64,000 nucleotides of DNA from Coriaria nepalensis (taxonomy: Eukaryota; Streptophyta; Magnoliopsida; Cucurbitales; Coriariaceae). Below the pieces are notes generated by a model that saw nothing but the letters and a program-made list of their open reading frames with translations, had not been told where the DNA came from and ran no database searches. Below, piece by piece: positions 11,526-25,698 of the stretch. How positions within the stretch are numbered: the first letter of the stretch is position 1; the number at the start of each line of letters is the position of its first letter. The position numbers were made by a program, and so were the translations under genes. Where the stretch lies: the NCBI GenBank assembly GCA_027186245.1, contig CP114484.1, positions 11,666,001 through 11,730,000 of the forward strand, given 5' to 3'.

Positions 11526-11712
11526 AGTATTCTGTCTTTACACTTAATACATAATTATTTTATCTTATTATTTTTTATCATTAAATTATAATATAATATT
11601 TCTTTTAACGTTAAATATATTAAATATATATATATATATTAATCTAAATTGTAATTTAATGATAAAAAAAATAATAGATAAGATAAATAAGTTGATAAGC
11701 ACACAATACAAA
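11526..11712. repeat. Imperfect AT-rich inverted repeat, MITE-like
   Basis: Left arm at about 11550-11592 (with tatcattaaatta) pairs with the right arm at about 11648-11693 (with taatttaatgata); the similarity reaches outward to gtattctgt on the left and acacaatac on the right, with a (TA)n loop. This fits a small non-autonomous transposon or foldback element. No clear target duplication seen. Confidence 0.5.
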
Positions 11713-14700
11713 ACTCATCTGCTAGTGCCTGATGACATTATCAAGCTTTAAATAAAAAAAATTCTCCATAAATCTAATCCTTATCTAAAAATTTTCCTTT
11801 TTTTTTTTTTATTATAAATTTTACAGAATACTAGTACTGTAGAATGCCCACGTAAGATCCCACGATCTTTTCAAATGTAATTACCATATTGTCCCTGAAG
11901 GTTGACTTTTCCGTTACTCCTCCACCCCCCGGCTCCGTTACCCGACATCTTTTATCCTCAGCTCCCCCCAAGATTCGCAGTTTCTTCTTCTGTCGGAACA
12001 GCGCACACGGCATATTATCTCGTACGGCGTACGTTAGTTTCTTTTTTTTTCTTTTTTTTTTTTTCAATTTCAAGGATCGTGAAACGGCACGTAGCGGTAT
12101 TCTGACGAAAATACCCCTAGGAGAGAGCGTGGTTTTCTGTCTTGGGAGGGGTAAAAAGAATCATTATATGCTGTGGGCGCCGCTCTCGTCGTCCTCTGCA
12201 GCTGAAAAGGTGAAAAAAAGCAAAAATATGAATGTAAGAAATACTATAAAAAAAAAAAAAAAAAAGAAAAAAAAAAAGAAGCTATTTCTATTTGAGGTTA
12301 ATGATGATTTCTTAAGGTCTAAGAAATGTTGGCATGTGCCATGCAACACGTCTCATTATTTCCATATGAACATCGCCTTTGCATTAATCAAAAGAGGCAT
12401 GAAAATGTAACTATGTATATGTACCACGACTACAAACAAAGTTAAGAGTTCTTCTGTAGCCCGGCCCATAATGACCCATCATGGGCCCTAAAAGAATGAG
12501 GAATCCAACAGCACAATAGAAGAGAGTAGTTTGGCTCAACTGGGCTCGATGCATGAAAACTCGAGATTATCTGAATGGTGAATGTTCGAGATGAGATTTA
12601 TCGTAAAGTTTCGAGTTCGATATTACATAATATATTCTTTGAGGTAAAAGTCTTATTCAGCTTTAAAAATGTAGATACATTATTTCTAGCGTCTGCGTTT
12701 ACCTAGTAGCATTAGACGTGAGGCTAGGTAGGTATATATTTAACTCAACTAAAACAAGAAGCTTGGATTATGATCTTAATGGATAGACTTTTTTGCTACG
12801 TTTTGGGTGATTAAGAAAAGAAAATTTGAACTATGAGCCTAGGGCAATTCTTAAAACGGATCTACCAAAATAACAATTAGCAGAAATAGATAGGTCATTA
12901 TCAACGTTAATCTTATTTCCTTCTACGGAACCCACATTGATATAATTATTACTATTAAAAAGAAAAATGAGGATGAGAAAGACAGTGAATAAGGATCGCT
13001 CCAGTACGTGGGTTGCTTTTGCTTACCTAATGCCAGATAAAACTAGGGTTTAATTCACATGGAGATGACATCTGATACAGTATATGCAAATGCATATGTA
13101 TCATCGAAGTGTTACACCCACATGCCCTCCATGTTAAGCAGACTTTTTCTATCCACATGTAACTTTTTTTCAAAGTGGGGTCGCTCAGATTTATCCACAT
13201 GTATAGACAGTTCTTACTTTAGAGAGGGAGGTGAAATTCAGAATAGGTTAGATATATATCATAAATTCAAGATTGTAGTAGATCGATTCTTATTAATAAA
13301 TGTATATATTATTTTTATATTATTATATTATATATTATATTAATTTTAAATTTAATTGATATGAATCACTCTATTTTAAATATTATTTATTAAATCTCTA
13401 TATATATATATATATATATATGAATAATTAAGGCATCTTATATACTCTAAAACATTACACTAAAGCAAATGACTTTCTCTATGATATGTCCTTGTAATAA
13501 AAAATAAAAGTAACTTTATACCAGCAAGAAAGAAACTGCGAGCATATAAAACAAAGACATAAAAATCAAAGTACTGCTTTGTAAGACAAGCAAAGTACAA
13601 ACTCCATTCATAAAAACTATATATTATAATTTATAAGGGTTTTATTTATTTTTAATATCCAATCATTTACTCGGCCCTACTTTCTTGCATTATTTGTTTC
13701 CCATTCTTCTATGATTCAATAATTGTGATATTGAGTAGATAACAAATTAAGATAGACACACTGTCAATTATTATCTTCCATTTTATAAATATTAATATTT
13801 AATAATTATTAATAATTATTATTATTATTATTATTATTAACTCTAATGTTCCCATAATCATAGCGATGAGCCTTTTGAGTGTAGACATTAGGAATTTTTC
13901 AAGCTCTATAAACTATTACTACAACATAAAAGTCCACTACACCCAACCACGTTGTGGAGTCAATGTTTTTGTTATTGCTAAGTTTATTTTTATTTATTTC
14001 AAACTCCAATCTACTTCTTTCTCACCTTCCCTCCTCGTTTTGATGTACCTAGCCTTGTTCATACTTGTAAATTTAAGAAGCGCACGTTGTGGGTTACATG
14101 TAACATTTTATGATGATAACGTTTTCTTAACGACTACGAGCCAATGAAATTACTCTTAACGGCAATAATCCTAGTCTCTACACAACAAAACATATCTTCT
14201 TCTAACTAACTAATTAAGCATGCATGTGGTCGATAGATATATGTTTTAGTCACATGCATGTTACAAGATAGCTAGCTATGTATACTATGACCTATACATG
14301 AATATAGGGTCCCGGCTAATAAAGTTACTACGTATACTTTTACCAATCTTAATAAACTATAAGATCATAGCTACCAGTATAATCGTTATTAATGTCAAAT
14401 TCATTAATTTTGGTTGGTCACTACTTACTTACCGTTCATAAATTGCTCGTCCTAAATCTAATAATAATACGACCTACAAATCAAACTAGTTTAAAAATTC
14501 CACAACATCAAGATCACTTTTCATCATTGATATCACCTTACCATATTTTTGTTCGGAAAGAATAAAATATTGTCCAACCGTGGTCCTCGTTCATAGGTCC
14601 GGTTTGTCCAGAGGGTAACACGAGAACCATGGTTTCTTGGGTTCAGTATTAAAAGAGGTGTTCCTTCGATCTCCAACATCAATAATGATATGGAGCTCGA

Positions 14701-15385
14701 TATTTCCGAATGAAAAAAAAAAGAAAAAGAAACCACGGTATGACAAGTAAATCTAACTACAAATTTGTTCTTTTAATCGTAACGGGCCATTTGGAAATGA
14801 TCGGAATTACTTGATTGATGATTGGCGATGAGGAAGAACTATGGATGAAGATGAAAAGGGTAGGATAGTCATTTCAAGTAAAGTCAGAAAGAAACCATTG
14901 ATTAACCAAAACTCTTCTCCAAAAGCAAAGCTGACCTACAAAAGGGATAAGTAATTATTATCATCTTCGTCGCCATCTGCAGCTGTTGCCGCTTCTACTG
15001 ATGAGATTCATTAGATTTTATTTGTTTTTTATATAAAATAAAAATAAAAATAAAAAATTAAACAATCACTTGTGGTACGTACCTTTTTTAACCAGCAATT
15101 AAAGAGAAAAACCACTGAAAGATTTTCACAAACAAAGCATACTTACACATAAAATAATTAGCATAATTAACATAATAAAAAGAACTCATTTACTTTTTTT
15201 TTTTTTTTTTTTTCTTTTTCCTTTGTGATTGACAGACATATCCCACCTAAATAAGATAATAAATTCACCATATAATTTCCAGCATCTTAAATAAAACCAG
15301 GTAGCTAGAAATTAGAATTCACCTCCTCTTGTGTTTTATTCCCCCGGCCCCTTCAATTTGTTATCTATAGGGTAGTACTACTCCT
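11713..15385. other. Intergenic region between Tubby and first GT-2-type gene
   Basis: No gene can be supported. It contains poly-T and poly-A runs (12043-12063, 12248-12278), GGCCCA-type motifs at 12460-12550, an (AT)n tract near 13401-13421, an ATT tract at about 13811-13838, and from about 15180 the promoter and leader of the trihelix gene. Several short open frames here consist mostly of homopolymer-coded Phe, Lys or Ile and are not credible. Confidence 0.45.
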
Positions 15386-17816
15386 ATGGAGGGTGGTGAC
15401 CGGAGTTCTTTGGAAAGCTCCGGCGAGGCCGTAGAGGTGGGTGATGCGCCTCGAGATCATGACGACGAAGGTGGTACTTTTGGTGCACGTGGTGGTGTTG
15501 GTGCTGGTTCGAAATCCGGCGAAGAAGATAAGGGCGGAGGAGGTGATCAGTATGAATATGAGGGTCAGGACAAGACCAATTATGTCGGAAACCGCTGGCC
15601 TCGTCAAGAAACATTGGCTTTATTGAAGATAAGGTCCGACATGGATACTGTTTTCCGAGACTCAAGTCTCAAAGGTCCATTATGGGAAGAAGTTTCAAGG
15701 TGATTGATTATCTTCTCTTCCTTCAATTCTTTTTTCTTTTTTCTTTTTTTTTTTCCAGAGATTGTGTTGTTGGAATGAAACAAATTAATCTTAAACCTGT
15801 TCTAGATCATGCACATGAATCGATGTAGATCTCCAGAATTTTACTTTAAATTAATCTCGACCCATTAACGCTGCAGTTTATTATAACTTCATAATACTTA
15901 ACTAGGATTAGCATGTTTCTTTTTTTTTTCCCCTGATCGGAAGAGTGGCATGCTTAATTCAAATCCTATTTTAATCTAACTATATGCCATATAATAATTT
16001 AAATTAACCTAGATGAAGAACCACTCCGAAAAATATGGGCAAAGGTATCTTATAACATGGGCTGTCTGTTCAATCATCAAAGTTGAATTTATCATCTGTC
16101 ACTAATATTATTTATTTCTTCTTTTTTATAATTCAAGCTATTTTATGTGTACCCTATTCCATTTATTTCAAAGGATCAAAATTACGACTACTTCTTTCTA
16201 CCATTATTATTTTTATTTTTCACTTTTCTCTCTATCGTAAGTACTACATGGATGTCTAATGTTTATAATTTCTATATATATATATATATATGTATATATT
16301 ATACATAAAATATGAATTGATCAGGAAGCTAGCAGAGCTTGGTTACAATCGAACTGCAAAGAAATGCAAGGAGAAATTCGAGAACGTGTACAAGTACCAC
16401 AAAAGAACAAAAGAAGGCAGAAATGGGAAACATGAAGGAAAAGCGTATCGTTTTTTCGATCAATTAGAAGCTTTTGATCATCATCAACATCGTCAGCATC
16501 AGCCTTCTCTTCCAATATCGTCAAAACCTGCTGTGTTTTCACAAGCTCTTTCAATGGTAGTCAGACCTAATTGGACCAACCCTACTGTCAGTACTGTTCC
16601 ATCAAATTTGCACCCTACAAATAATAATACTTCATCACCAAACCATGAAGCGTTCATAAGCCCCGCAATCCCTTCAAATCCTAAAGTACAGAACAATCTA
16701 TCTCGTAGTAATAATAACATCCCTTCTTCATTTGCAAACATGTCAGCAAATCTTTTCTCGAGTTCGCCTTCGTCAACTGCATCGGACGAAGAACTCGGAG
16801 GCCGGAGTAGGAGAAAGCGGAAATGGAAGGATTTCTTTGTAAAGCTGACAAAGGGGGTGATAAAGAAACAAGAGGATTTGCAAATTAAATTGTTAGAAGC
16901 TTTAGAGAAAATAGAGCACCAGCGGATTGTAAGAGAAGACACTTGGAAAATGCAAGAGGTGGCTAGAGTTAATAGGGAGCATGAAATTTTAGTTCAAGAA
17001 AGGTCCAAAGCGGCCGCTAAGGATACAGCCGTAATCGCATTTTTACACAAGATATCGGACCAGCATAGCCCCGAACAACCTAGCAGTGCTCTTGATCCAC
17101 CACTGCTACCGCCGCCACCACCACCACTCGGTCCGCCACAGTCTCGACCTAGACAGCCGCCAGCTCTAAATCAAGCGGGGGTGCATTTAGACATCCAGAA
17201 AGTGGGTGTTAGGAATGGTGATCGTAATGCGAGTTCTTCAAGATGGCCAAAAGCGGAAGTAGAAGCATTAATAAGGCTTAGGACGGAGCTAGAATTGAAG
17301 TATCAAGAAAATGGACCGAAAGGGCCTCTGTGGGAGGACATATCAGCCGCTATGAGAAAGCTGGGATACAATCGGAGCTCGAAGAGATGCAAAGAGAAAT
17401 GGGAGAACATTAACAAGTACTTCAAGAAAGTGAAGGAAAGCAACAAGAAGAGGCATGAGGATTCCAAAACTTGTCCATATTTTCACCAGTTGGAAGCAAT
17501 GTACAAAGAGAAGATGGTCAATAAGAGTAGTAGTGACAATATTTTATGCTTCACTAACTATAATCAAATGCAGCAGCCATTAATGGTCCAGCCGGAGCAA
17601 CAGTGGCCACTTCCACAAGGAAAGTCATCAAACGAGGAAGAACTAAATCGAGAGGAGGAGGAAGATGATGATGAAGAAGAAGAATCACATGATGATGATA
17701 TTGAAGGAGAAGAAGAAGAAGACGAAGACAGAGATAGTGAGGAAGAACATGATGAAATCACTACCTTTGAAATTGTTGCAAACAAACAATCCTCAATGAG
17801 TGCTACAATGGAGTGA
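15386..17816 (+). CDS. GT-2-type trihelix transcription factor
   Basis: Two exons, 15386-15699 and 16325-17816, joined within an Arg codon (AG|G), give 601 residues. There are two trihelix DNA-binding domains: the N-terminal one at about 67-140 (NRWPRQETLALLKIRSDMD...GPLWEEVSRKLAELGYNRTAKKCKEKFENVYKYHKRTK), interrupted by the intron, and a C-terminal one at about 410-480 (SRWPKAEVEALIRLRTELE...RSSKRCKEKWENINKYFKKVKE). Between them are an Asn/Ser/Pro-rich stretch, a basic patch (RSRRKRKWKDFF) and a long coiled coil (about 265-335). The C-terminus is a Glu/Asp-rich tail. This is the GT-2/DF1/GTL1 architecture: nuclear factors that bind GT elements, with roles in light-regulated genes, trichome and root growth and stomatal density. 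The size matches GT-2 and DF1 (about 575-605). The second GT-2-type gene faces it tail to tail 3 kb away. Confidence 0.93.
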
Positions 17817-20788
17817 GACATTTTATTTTTTTTTTATTTTTTTTTATAACAAAAAGGAGCTAGACAACTAGGCAACATAAGGTGCCGTTTCAAGTGTTGA
17901 AGATGTAGATAGTTTGTATTTTTTTTTTTTCCTTTACTAAATTGTATTGGAGTTGATAGTGGGGATATGGATGCATGAAAACTTTATTAATTAATCTTAG
18001 AATATAATTCACAAGTGATTCAAATCAAAATTATATGATCTCATGATAAACCAGGAGGAAGAAGTTCATTAAAATCATAATATTATTAATGATTGGTGTA
18101 AGCTCTACCTGAAGATTAAGATATGTATATATATATATATATATAATTGATTTGTGAGTATTTTGACTGCAATTGAGGACTAATAATCACGTTGTGATAG
18201 CATAAGACGTAGGAAAAGAATAATCTAAAAGTTAAGGTATCGAAATGGAAATAATATGGGACAGAGACACGGGGTTGCCCCATCCTACAAGTTGGCAAAA
18301 TCACATGAAGAGAGGAATCTTCTTCTTTCTTTTTATTTTTTATTTTTTATTTTTTATTTTATTTTATTTTATTTTTATTGTTTGAAATAACAGCATGTGT
18401 TTGACTTTCAATAAAACCCATCATTTTCATTATTAAATTCCTAATCAACCCACCCATCATTGTCAGTAACACAACTGGCCCAATCTCAAAAACTTTTTCC
18501 CACTATCTATGATTCCGCACATTAACAGTTGATCAAACAAATTTGAGGATATATTCGATTACTGTCGATCTTCTTAAGTTGATCTATAATTTTTCTTTTT
18601 CTTTTCCAGAAGATGCTCTTGTTCCCCCGTTTTGTTGCGAGCGGAGCTGATTAAGAACAAAACTGACCTATTAGAGATAATTAAGACCCCACAAAATTTG
18701 AGTGCTCATGACCACGCAGGACGTTGTTTAAACTAGTATAAACTTGATCCATGTATAGCTTTTCTAGCTGACCTCAGCGCCAACTTAGATCCCAGATCCT
18801 GGCAATTTTAGTATAAAAAGTATTGTCTAATTGGAGCTTACTGATGTTTTTTTGCCCTAGATCAGTGGAAGAAATTTCCTACGTCTAATATTAGGAGCTT
18901 AATTACTGTTCATTTTTGAGAAAATGTGGTTGCAGGGATGATCCATGCAGTTCTGTCAGATCCAATTTCCAAGTTCACAACAAAATGAGAAGTCAAGTGT
19001 TGATCACAGACATATAGATCTCCCTTTCAGTCTCTTTTTGGAAGCTGCATGTTTTCAAAGTTATATATACATGTACGCACCGCACGTTGGTCCGGTTCCT
19101 AGTTTTCCTTGCCTGGATTTGTTTTGGTTAGGTTACTAGATTTTGTACATCATTTCCTTGCTATCTTTATCACCTTAGATTAGAATCCAAGTATTAGGAA
19201 TCTGAACTTTATGTTATATTATCAATGCCTTTGGAATATAAACTATAAGATAATATATGATTTACCGTTAGACATCAAACTAATGGTGAGAAAAGAAAAG
19301 CTTAAAATGAGAATACAATTTAGAGTTCAAAAGGTGAAGATTATTCCCATAGCAGCAATTGGTGGGACAAAGACACCAAATTCTTATCCAGTATGGGACA
19401 TAGGGATTGGATGCTGACACAAAGCCTGGACCCATGCCCCAGGTCCTGTTTTCGTGCGTTTATTGGAACACCAAAAATTGGATATAATCATTTGAAAAAA
19501 AAATATATAAAAAATTTTAAAAAAATTAAAAAAAAAAATAAAAATGAAACGGGAAATTTCCTTTATATATATATAAATTAATACTAATAATTTTAATTAA
19601 ATAATAAATTTTTAATCCAAATTTAAGAATAATATATTAAATTTTTTTAATAATTTAATAATTTATTAAATTAATAAAAAAAATGTAATCGTATCACCAA
19701 AATTAATTTATCAAAATTTTATTATATATTTATATATACAATGCCTCTATGGCCTCTCTCTGGGCTCTAGCTTGTTGACCCTTTTGCCCTACTTAATGTA
19801 GTTATAAGCATTCATCTATATATATATATATATACATTCATACTTCATATGCTTCAAATATTTTATTAGAGTTGTTCCTATTTTATTAGAGTTAGGTTAT
19901 AATTATTCCATCATATGCTTCATCTAATCAAATTATAATATGATATAATAAATCTATAAACTATATTATTTATCCTCTTACTTTCCTGCATGCCAACCCT
20001 TCATACTGGCTACCACATCATACGGTCGGTATTTATAATAGTTGAATGTTTATGTACATTTATTTAAAGTTTGTGTTAGAAGGAAAGAAAAAGTAAATTA
20101 TTTTTGAAGATTCCATTTTAAGGGCACTGACATTGATTGAAGTAATTGTCAGACTGGATACTTTGTATAAGGTAATAAGATAGGTAGGGAGGCAAAAGGC
20201 ACTGCCTCACAGCCTTGCTACTATCAACTGTCCATGCTTTATTTATATAAATCTTGACTTAAACTGCTTTACTTATCATATGATATGTGATTAGACTTGA
20301 GAGGTACTTAATTGATAACATTTTTGACCGAATTATAGTGAATAATCTTAACAACCAGTGAATATTTACTCAAAATTTTACACCTTCAGGCTTCATGGTC
20401 ATGGATATGTAAACAAAATAATAATAATAATAATAATAATTAAGAACTAAGAAAAATTAAGTCTCGTTCATATTATTCCTGTTTGAACCTGAAACTCAAG
20501 AACCGCTTAAATTATCTTCCCGATCCTCCTTCTTGATCCTCGCTTCATCGATTTTATTCATACTTTTTTTATTTCTTACCAAAAAAATAATTAAATTATA
20601 TATAATAAATAGACAAATAATTAAGCATATAATCCCACTCATGACTATATGTTACAAATTCCCAGCCCCATTTTTTTCCGAGTATTTATCGTATACTTTT
20701 TCTTCATCAAAAATCATTCCCTAGAACCGATCCGCTTAGCAGACCGGATCAAATTATGTACCTCAAAACCCGACCCCAGGCTGTTTGA
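17817..20788. other. Intergenic region between the two convergent GT-2-type genes
   Basis: No gene seen. It holds both 3' UTRs, a (TA)n tract near 18126-18144, ATTTT-type repeats at about 18326-18375, and very AT-rich low-complexity sequence at about 19490-19740. Short open frames lack any recognisable protein. Confidence 0.5.
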
Positions 20789-23588
20789 TCACTCAGGTGC
20801 ACCCACCGAAGAATTACCAGGTTTGCTAGCCACTATTTCATAATGTCCACCACCCTCATTTTCTTCTTCCTCCTCCTCATCATTATGACTCCCATCACTA
20901 TCATCATCAACGTCTTCTTCTCCCTCTCCAAGCTGTTGATCCATTAATGCCTCACTCTCCATATCCTCATTGCCCGACTCGGGCTGGACAATCTCTTGCT
21001 GCGGAGGCCATTGCTGCTCGGGCCGAACCATCATTGGAGCAGCCGCCATCGAATTAGTGCTTTGATTATTAGATGAAGCAGTAGTACTACTCTCAAACAG
21101 CTTGTTCTTCTCCTTATATAATGCGTCGAGCTGGTGAAAATACGGGCAGGTCTTTGAATCCTCGGGCCGTTCCTTATTGCTCTCCTTCACTTTCTTGAAG
21201 TACTTGTTGATGTTCTCCCATTTCTCTTTACATCTTTTCGGGTTCCGGTTGTAGCCGAGCTTTTTCATTGCGGTTGAGATCTCCTCCCATAGCAGGCCCT
21301 TCGGCCCATTTTCTTGATACTTGGTGTCGAGATCGGCCCGTAACTTGATCAATGCTTGAACCTCAACTTTTGGCCATCTTGAGGGGCTAATAGAGGACAT
21401 CATCATGAAATTATCATGATCCCCATTATTTGGAATTGGATGATGATCTCTTGTAACTGTCTTCTGCTGTGGTAGTACATGAGTAATAGTTGTTGGTCGC
21501 GGAGGAGGTGGTGGGGCCTGTTGTAGTCTTGCCGCTTGAGATGGTGGTGCTTGCGCTGGCTGAGGAGGTTGTTGTTGCGTAATGTTGATGTGGACCTGAC
21601 CGGACGGGTTTTGGTTCGGTTGTTGGTCGGCTACTTTTTGCAAAAATGCCATTACGGCCGCATCCTTAGCGGCAGCCATTGATCTCTCTTGGGCTAGAAT
21701 TTCGCGCTCTTTACTGATCTTGGCCATTTCCTGAATTCTCCAAGCCTCTTCTCGCGCCATCCGTTCATGCTCGCGTTTCTCTATGGCTTTGAGGAATCTC
21801 TTCTGCAAGTCTTCTTGCTTTTGAATCACCTCCTTCATTAGTCTCCCAAAAAATTCCTTCCATTTCCGCTTCCTGGTTCGCCTGATGCCCGACCCTTCTG
21901 AGAATTCACCGTCTGATGACGTGGAGGAGTTAGAGGAGGTAGAATTCGAAATGAGTTCAGCAGAAATGTTGGCGAAACTAAAGGGCTGGACCGGAACAGT
22001 ACTGCTTGGCTGGAAAGAATTTGTAGGGTTTGCGGTTATGGCCGGCGGTGGTGCCGCCTGTTGCGGTGGCCTTGCAAATATTGCGGGGTTGTTAGGTTGT
22101 GGAAATGAAGGTAATGTAGTGAGGATGCTGGGCATAGGTTGAGGTGAAGTTGATGGAACAGTACTAGGATTAATGTGAGGAAGTATTTGAGGGTTAGGTA
22201 GTGCCGCCACTGTAGTAAGAGGGGGAGGTGGGGGTGGCGCCTGTGGTTGTTGAGGTGGAGGTTTAGGGTGTAGTGTATTATATTGTGGCGTAGTAGTAGT
22301 AGTGGTAGTAGTTGCATGGAAAATGGTGGGTGGCGGTTGATTTTCAAGGGCTTGTAACTGGTCAAAGAACCGATAAGTCTTGCCATCGGGTTTTCCACTA
22401 CGGCCTTCTTTGGTTCTTTTATGGTACTTGTACACGTTCTCGAATTTCTCTTTGCACTTCTTTGCGTTTCGATGATACCCAAGCTCTGCTAGTTTCCTGC
22501 GATGCCAAACACGTCCCAAACACAAAATCAAAAAGCCAAAAACAAAATTACAATGCTACATATATATTTATTTCGTCAATTAGAGATCTGTTTGTATCCG
22601 ATCTCGATCCAATTCATGCACAAAAGCATCAACGAGAACAAGATAATTAAGCATCTCTAAACTAAAACAGGCATTGCCATGTGAAAACACATGAAATAAG
22701 GACAAAAGAGAACGACTCGCTGCGATACATATTTGTCGTCTATAAGCTATCTATATGTATAATACAATATATATATATATATATAGATATATATACATGT
22801 TACGTCATGACGAGAAGGCAGAAGCTATTTACAATAGTATGTTTGCTATATTTGGAAGAAGCAAAATAGCAAAATGCAGGAAAATGAAAGAAACCTAGAG
22901 CTCAGAATCTAAATTTCAGTGACACTGAACTGAATCAATATTCCCCCTGGCTCTTCAAACTAAGTGAACAGATAAAAATCTATGAAACCCACTTAAGAAT
23001 ATTAATCTTTATTTCGAGGAATATATATATGGAAATGAAGCTCTAGCTAGTTAGTCATGCAAAAGATAACCCAGAAAGAAGAAGGTCGCTAGAAATTAGA
23101 AGGGATCATAAAGATGATAGCTTTATAAGAAAACAAGAACAAATTTAATTGAATAGATCTCCACCAAATTTAAGTGGGTAGCCATGAATTTAAACACGGT
23201 ACTTAAATTCATTACCATTAATAATGCAATTTAATAGTTAGATTAAATTTTTGGTTACAAAAATTTAGTCAAAGTACCTGGAAACTTCATCCCACAATGG
23301 ACCCTTGGCGCTTGCATCTCGGAAAGCCACGTCCATGTCGGACCGAATCTTCAAGAGTGCTAAGGTTTCTTGTCTAGGCCACCTATTTCCACCAAAACCG
23401 CCGCTAATTCTCTCTCCTCCTCCGGCTCTTGTAAAATCTTCTTCAGCTGAACTTGATGCCGCTCCGCCGCAATTGCCTCCCTCGCTGCTCCCATCATGCT
23501 GTTGATGATGAGATGTCGCTGCTGCTGCCGCTGTCGCCACGGCATCTACCGAGCTGCCTAAAACACTACTACCTGACTCCCCCAGCAT
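20789..23588 (-). CDS. GT-2-type trihelix transcription factor (DF1/GTL1-like)
   Basis: Two exons on the minus strand, 23588-23278 and 22496-20789, joined within an Arg codon at exactly the same place as in the gene at 15.4 kb, give 672 residues. First trihelix domain at about 66-140 (NRWPRQETLALLKIRSDMDVAFRDASAKGPLWDEVSRKLAELGYHRNAKKC...), second at about 476-546 (SRWPKVEVQALIKLRADLD...NPKRCKEKWENINKYFKKVKE). Between them lies a long Pro/Gln/Thr-rich stretch, a basic RRTRKRKWKEFF patch and a coiled coil with HERMAREEAWRIQEMAK. The tail is acidic. It is longer than its neighbour because of the Pro/Gln-rich linkers. The N-terminus (MLGESGSSVL...) with Ala-rich tract is typical of DF1/GTL1-type proteins. 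Role as for the other GT-2-type factor: GT-element binding in the nucleus. Confidence 0.93.
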
Positions 23589-24282
23589 AGAAATTAAGCT
23601 CTTTCTTCTACCTCTAACCTCCCTCCTTCTTCTCCTTCTCTCTCTCTCTCCCTAAGAAATTACAGGTGAAGGAGGGAAAATAACAAAAATAAAAATAAAT
23701 AATAATAATAACAAGAGAACGAAAAAAAAAAAAATTATATGTGACAACAAAGTACTCAAGGTGAATTCTCAAAAGGGTTTTTTATGAAGATGCGTGCAGG
23801 GTGAATTTATTAATTTCTTTCTCGGGAGTGGGGTGGGGATCAGCTTGTCGATCTCAAGAAGTGTTTTTTTTTTTTTTTTTGTTTATTTATTTATTTATTT
23901 ATCTTTTGGCTGTGGGAATCTTTTCACTCTTTATTTTTCTTTTTTTTCTTTATTATTTTATTATTTTAATGTTAAAAGAAAAATAATTAAAGGGTTGGTT
24001 TAGACTTGAAAAGAATACAAAATACAATAGCTGACACCTGGGTTTTTCTGTTTCTTAATAATTGTAAAAGTGGCACAGAAAGTTGTATAAGATACCAAAA
24101 ACAAAATTAAATGAATTTAAGGGGGAGGAAAAATGGAAAGTAATAAATGTTACAGAGAAGCTTTGAATAGCCAGCACTGCACATTTACAGAGATGATAAT
24201 GTTAAGAAATCTTTTTTTTTTTTTTTTTTTTTGTTTTTGGCCCCCACCAAAGAGAAAAATTGTAATTATTGAATTTTATAAT

Positions 24283-24347
24283 TTTATGTTTATGTTTATG
24301 TTTATGTTTATGTTTATGGTTTATGTTTATGTTTATGTTTATGTTTA
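24283..24347. repeat. TTTATG hexanucleotide repeat
   Basis: About ten copies of tttatg with one interruption (an extra g near 24319), about 700 bases upstream of the GT-2-type start at 23588. Confidence 0.9.
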
Positions 24348-25626
24348 AGAAGAAGATCAGCTTTGCATCTTAGTGGCGATTGGCCACGTGCTCGAAATGA
24401 CTAACTTGCCCCTAACGTGGATCCCATTGACCTTTAATCATTGATATGTAATCTGACGTATATTTTATTTACAAACAGCACATTACTGCATTAGTGATCT
24501 GTGTTTGTCTCCCCAAATTCAGTACTTTTGTATACCCCAAATTACCCCTTTTCGTTTTTGACTTTTTTCTCTTCTTTCTTCATTCCCCACTTTACCCAAA
24601 AAAAAAAAAGAAAACTGTAAAATGAAGGGTTAAATGAGTAAATCACATATAATCTGAGAGAAAAATGTAATAAAATTTTGTAAGTGGGGACCCACCACAT
24701 TTGTGTTAGTTGAGTTTATGACCCACCGTAATAAATAGTATCAAAGAAAAAAAGAATACTAGGTCAATATTAATGTATGTTATTAACATTGAAATCATCG
24801 ATATAAAGTATTATACTATTAGTATATAGTTGAATATAGAAAAATATAAAGTTAGGAAGTAACATATACTTCATTTCATTTGATGTTACTCCAGTTTTAT
24901 CAATAGAAACATTGACCTGATATCTGTACTGTTACTGTACATTACTTGTACAAGTCTGTAGATGTTTCTTTTTCAAGGATTTCAATTCTGGGCGCTCCTT
25001 CTCTCCCCTCTGGCCACTTGCGTTTGAAAATGACTTGTTATATATATATATATGATTTTATATATTTTTAGTAAATTTTTTTTTTTGTATGAGGTATATA
25101 ACATATAGTTTTTTATTTTTCTTGATTTTTATTGAATATTTTAAGTAATAACATGGACAGCTAAATGGCATTTTGGTAAGAAAATGTGATGCGGATGTGG
25201 AACTGGAGCTCTAAGTTAAGTAAACATCAAAAAAACAAATTGACACTTAAAGTGAGGATTTTGGGTAACATGATAGAGAGAACTCATATATTATAATATA
25301 TATATTTATTTAATAATTTTTAATTAAATATTAACCTTTTTAACTTAACTTTATTTATGGTTTTGTTTCTTATGAGTTAACAAGCAAGCGGTGGATTTAT
25401 GATATTACTTAGCTGCTATGGTGAAAGGAAAGGGAAGGATAGATGCCATTCAAGAACAACTTCCTTCCTCAATTTTATCTTAGCTGGAGCCTCATCAACA
25501 GATGCCCTTCCCTCCCCACTATGCCCCCACTTCTTTTGTATTTACAGCCTAGCAGCTACTGTGTATATAATAACACTACAACACTTTGGAAGCCGATCAC
25601 ATGGCACTAAAGGATTGGTAGTTGAG

Positions 25627-25698
<72 letters not shown>
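25627..25698. repeat. ATT trinucleotide microsatellite
   Basis: About 24 uninterrupted ATT units, the longest microsatellite in the window and likely to vary in length between individuals. Confidence 0.95.

Noticed and set aside
11889..12410. Open frame of 173 codons on the plus strand
   Set aside because: Poly-Phe and poly-Lys from homopolymer runs; no domain, no splice pattern.
14570..14650. Hairpin formed by tggtcctcg and cgagaacca
   Set aside because: A 9-base stem with one G:U-type mismatch and a 40-base loop; no match to a known microRNA and too weak to call an RNA gene.
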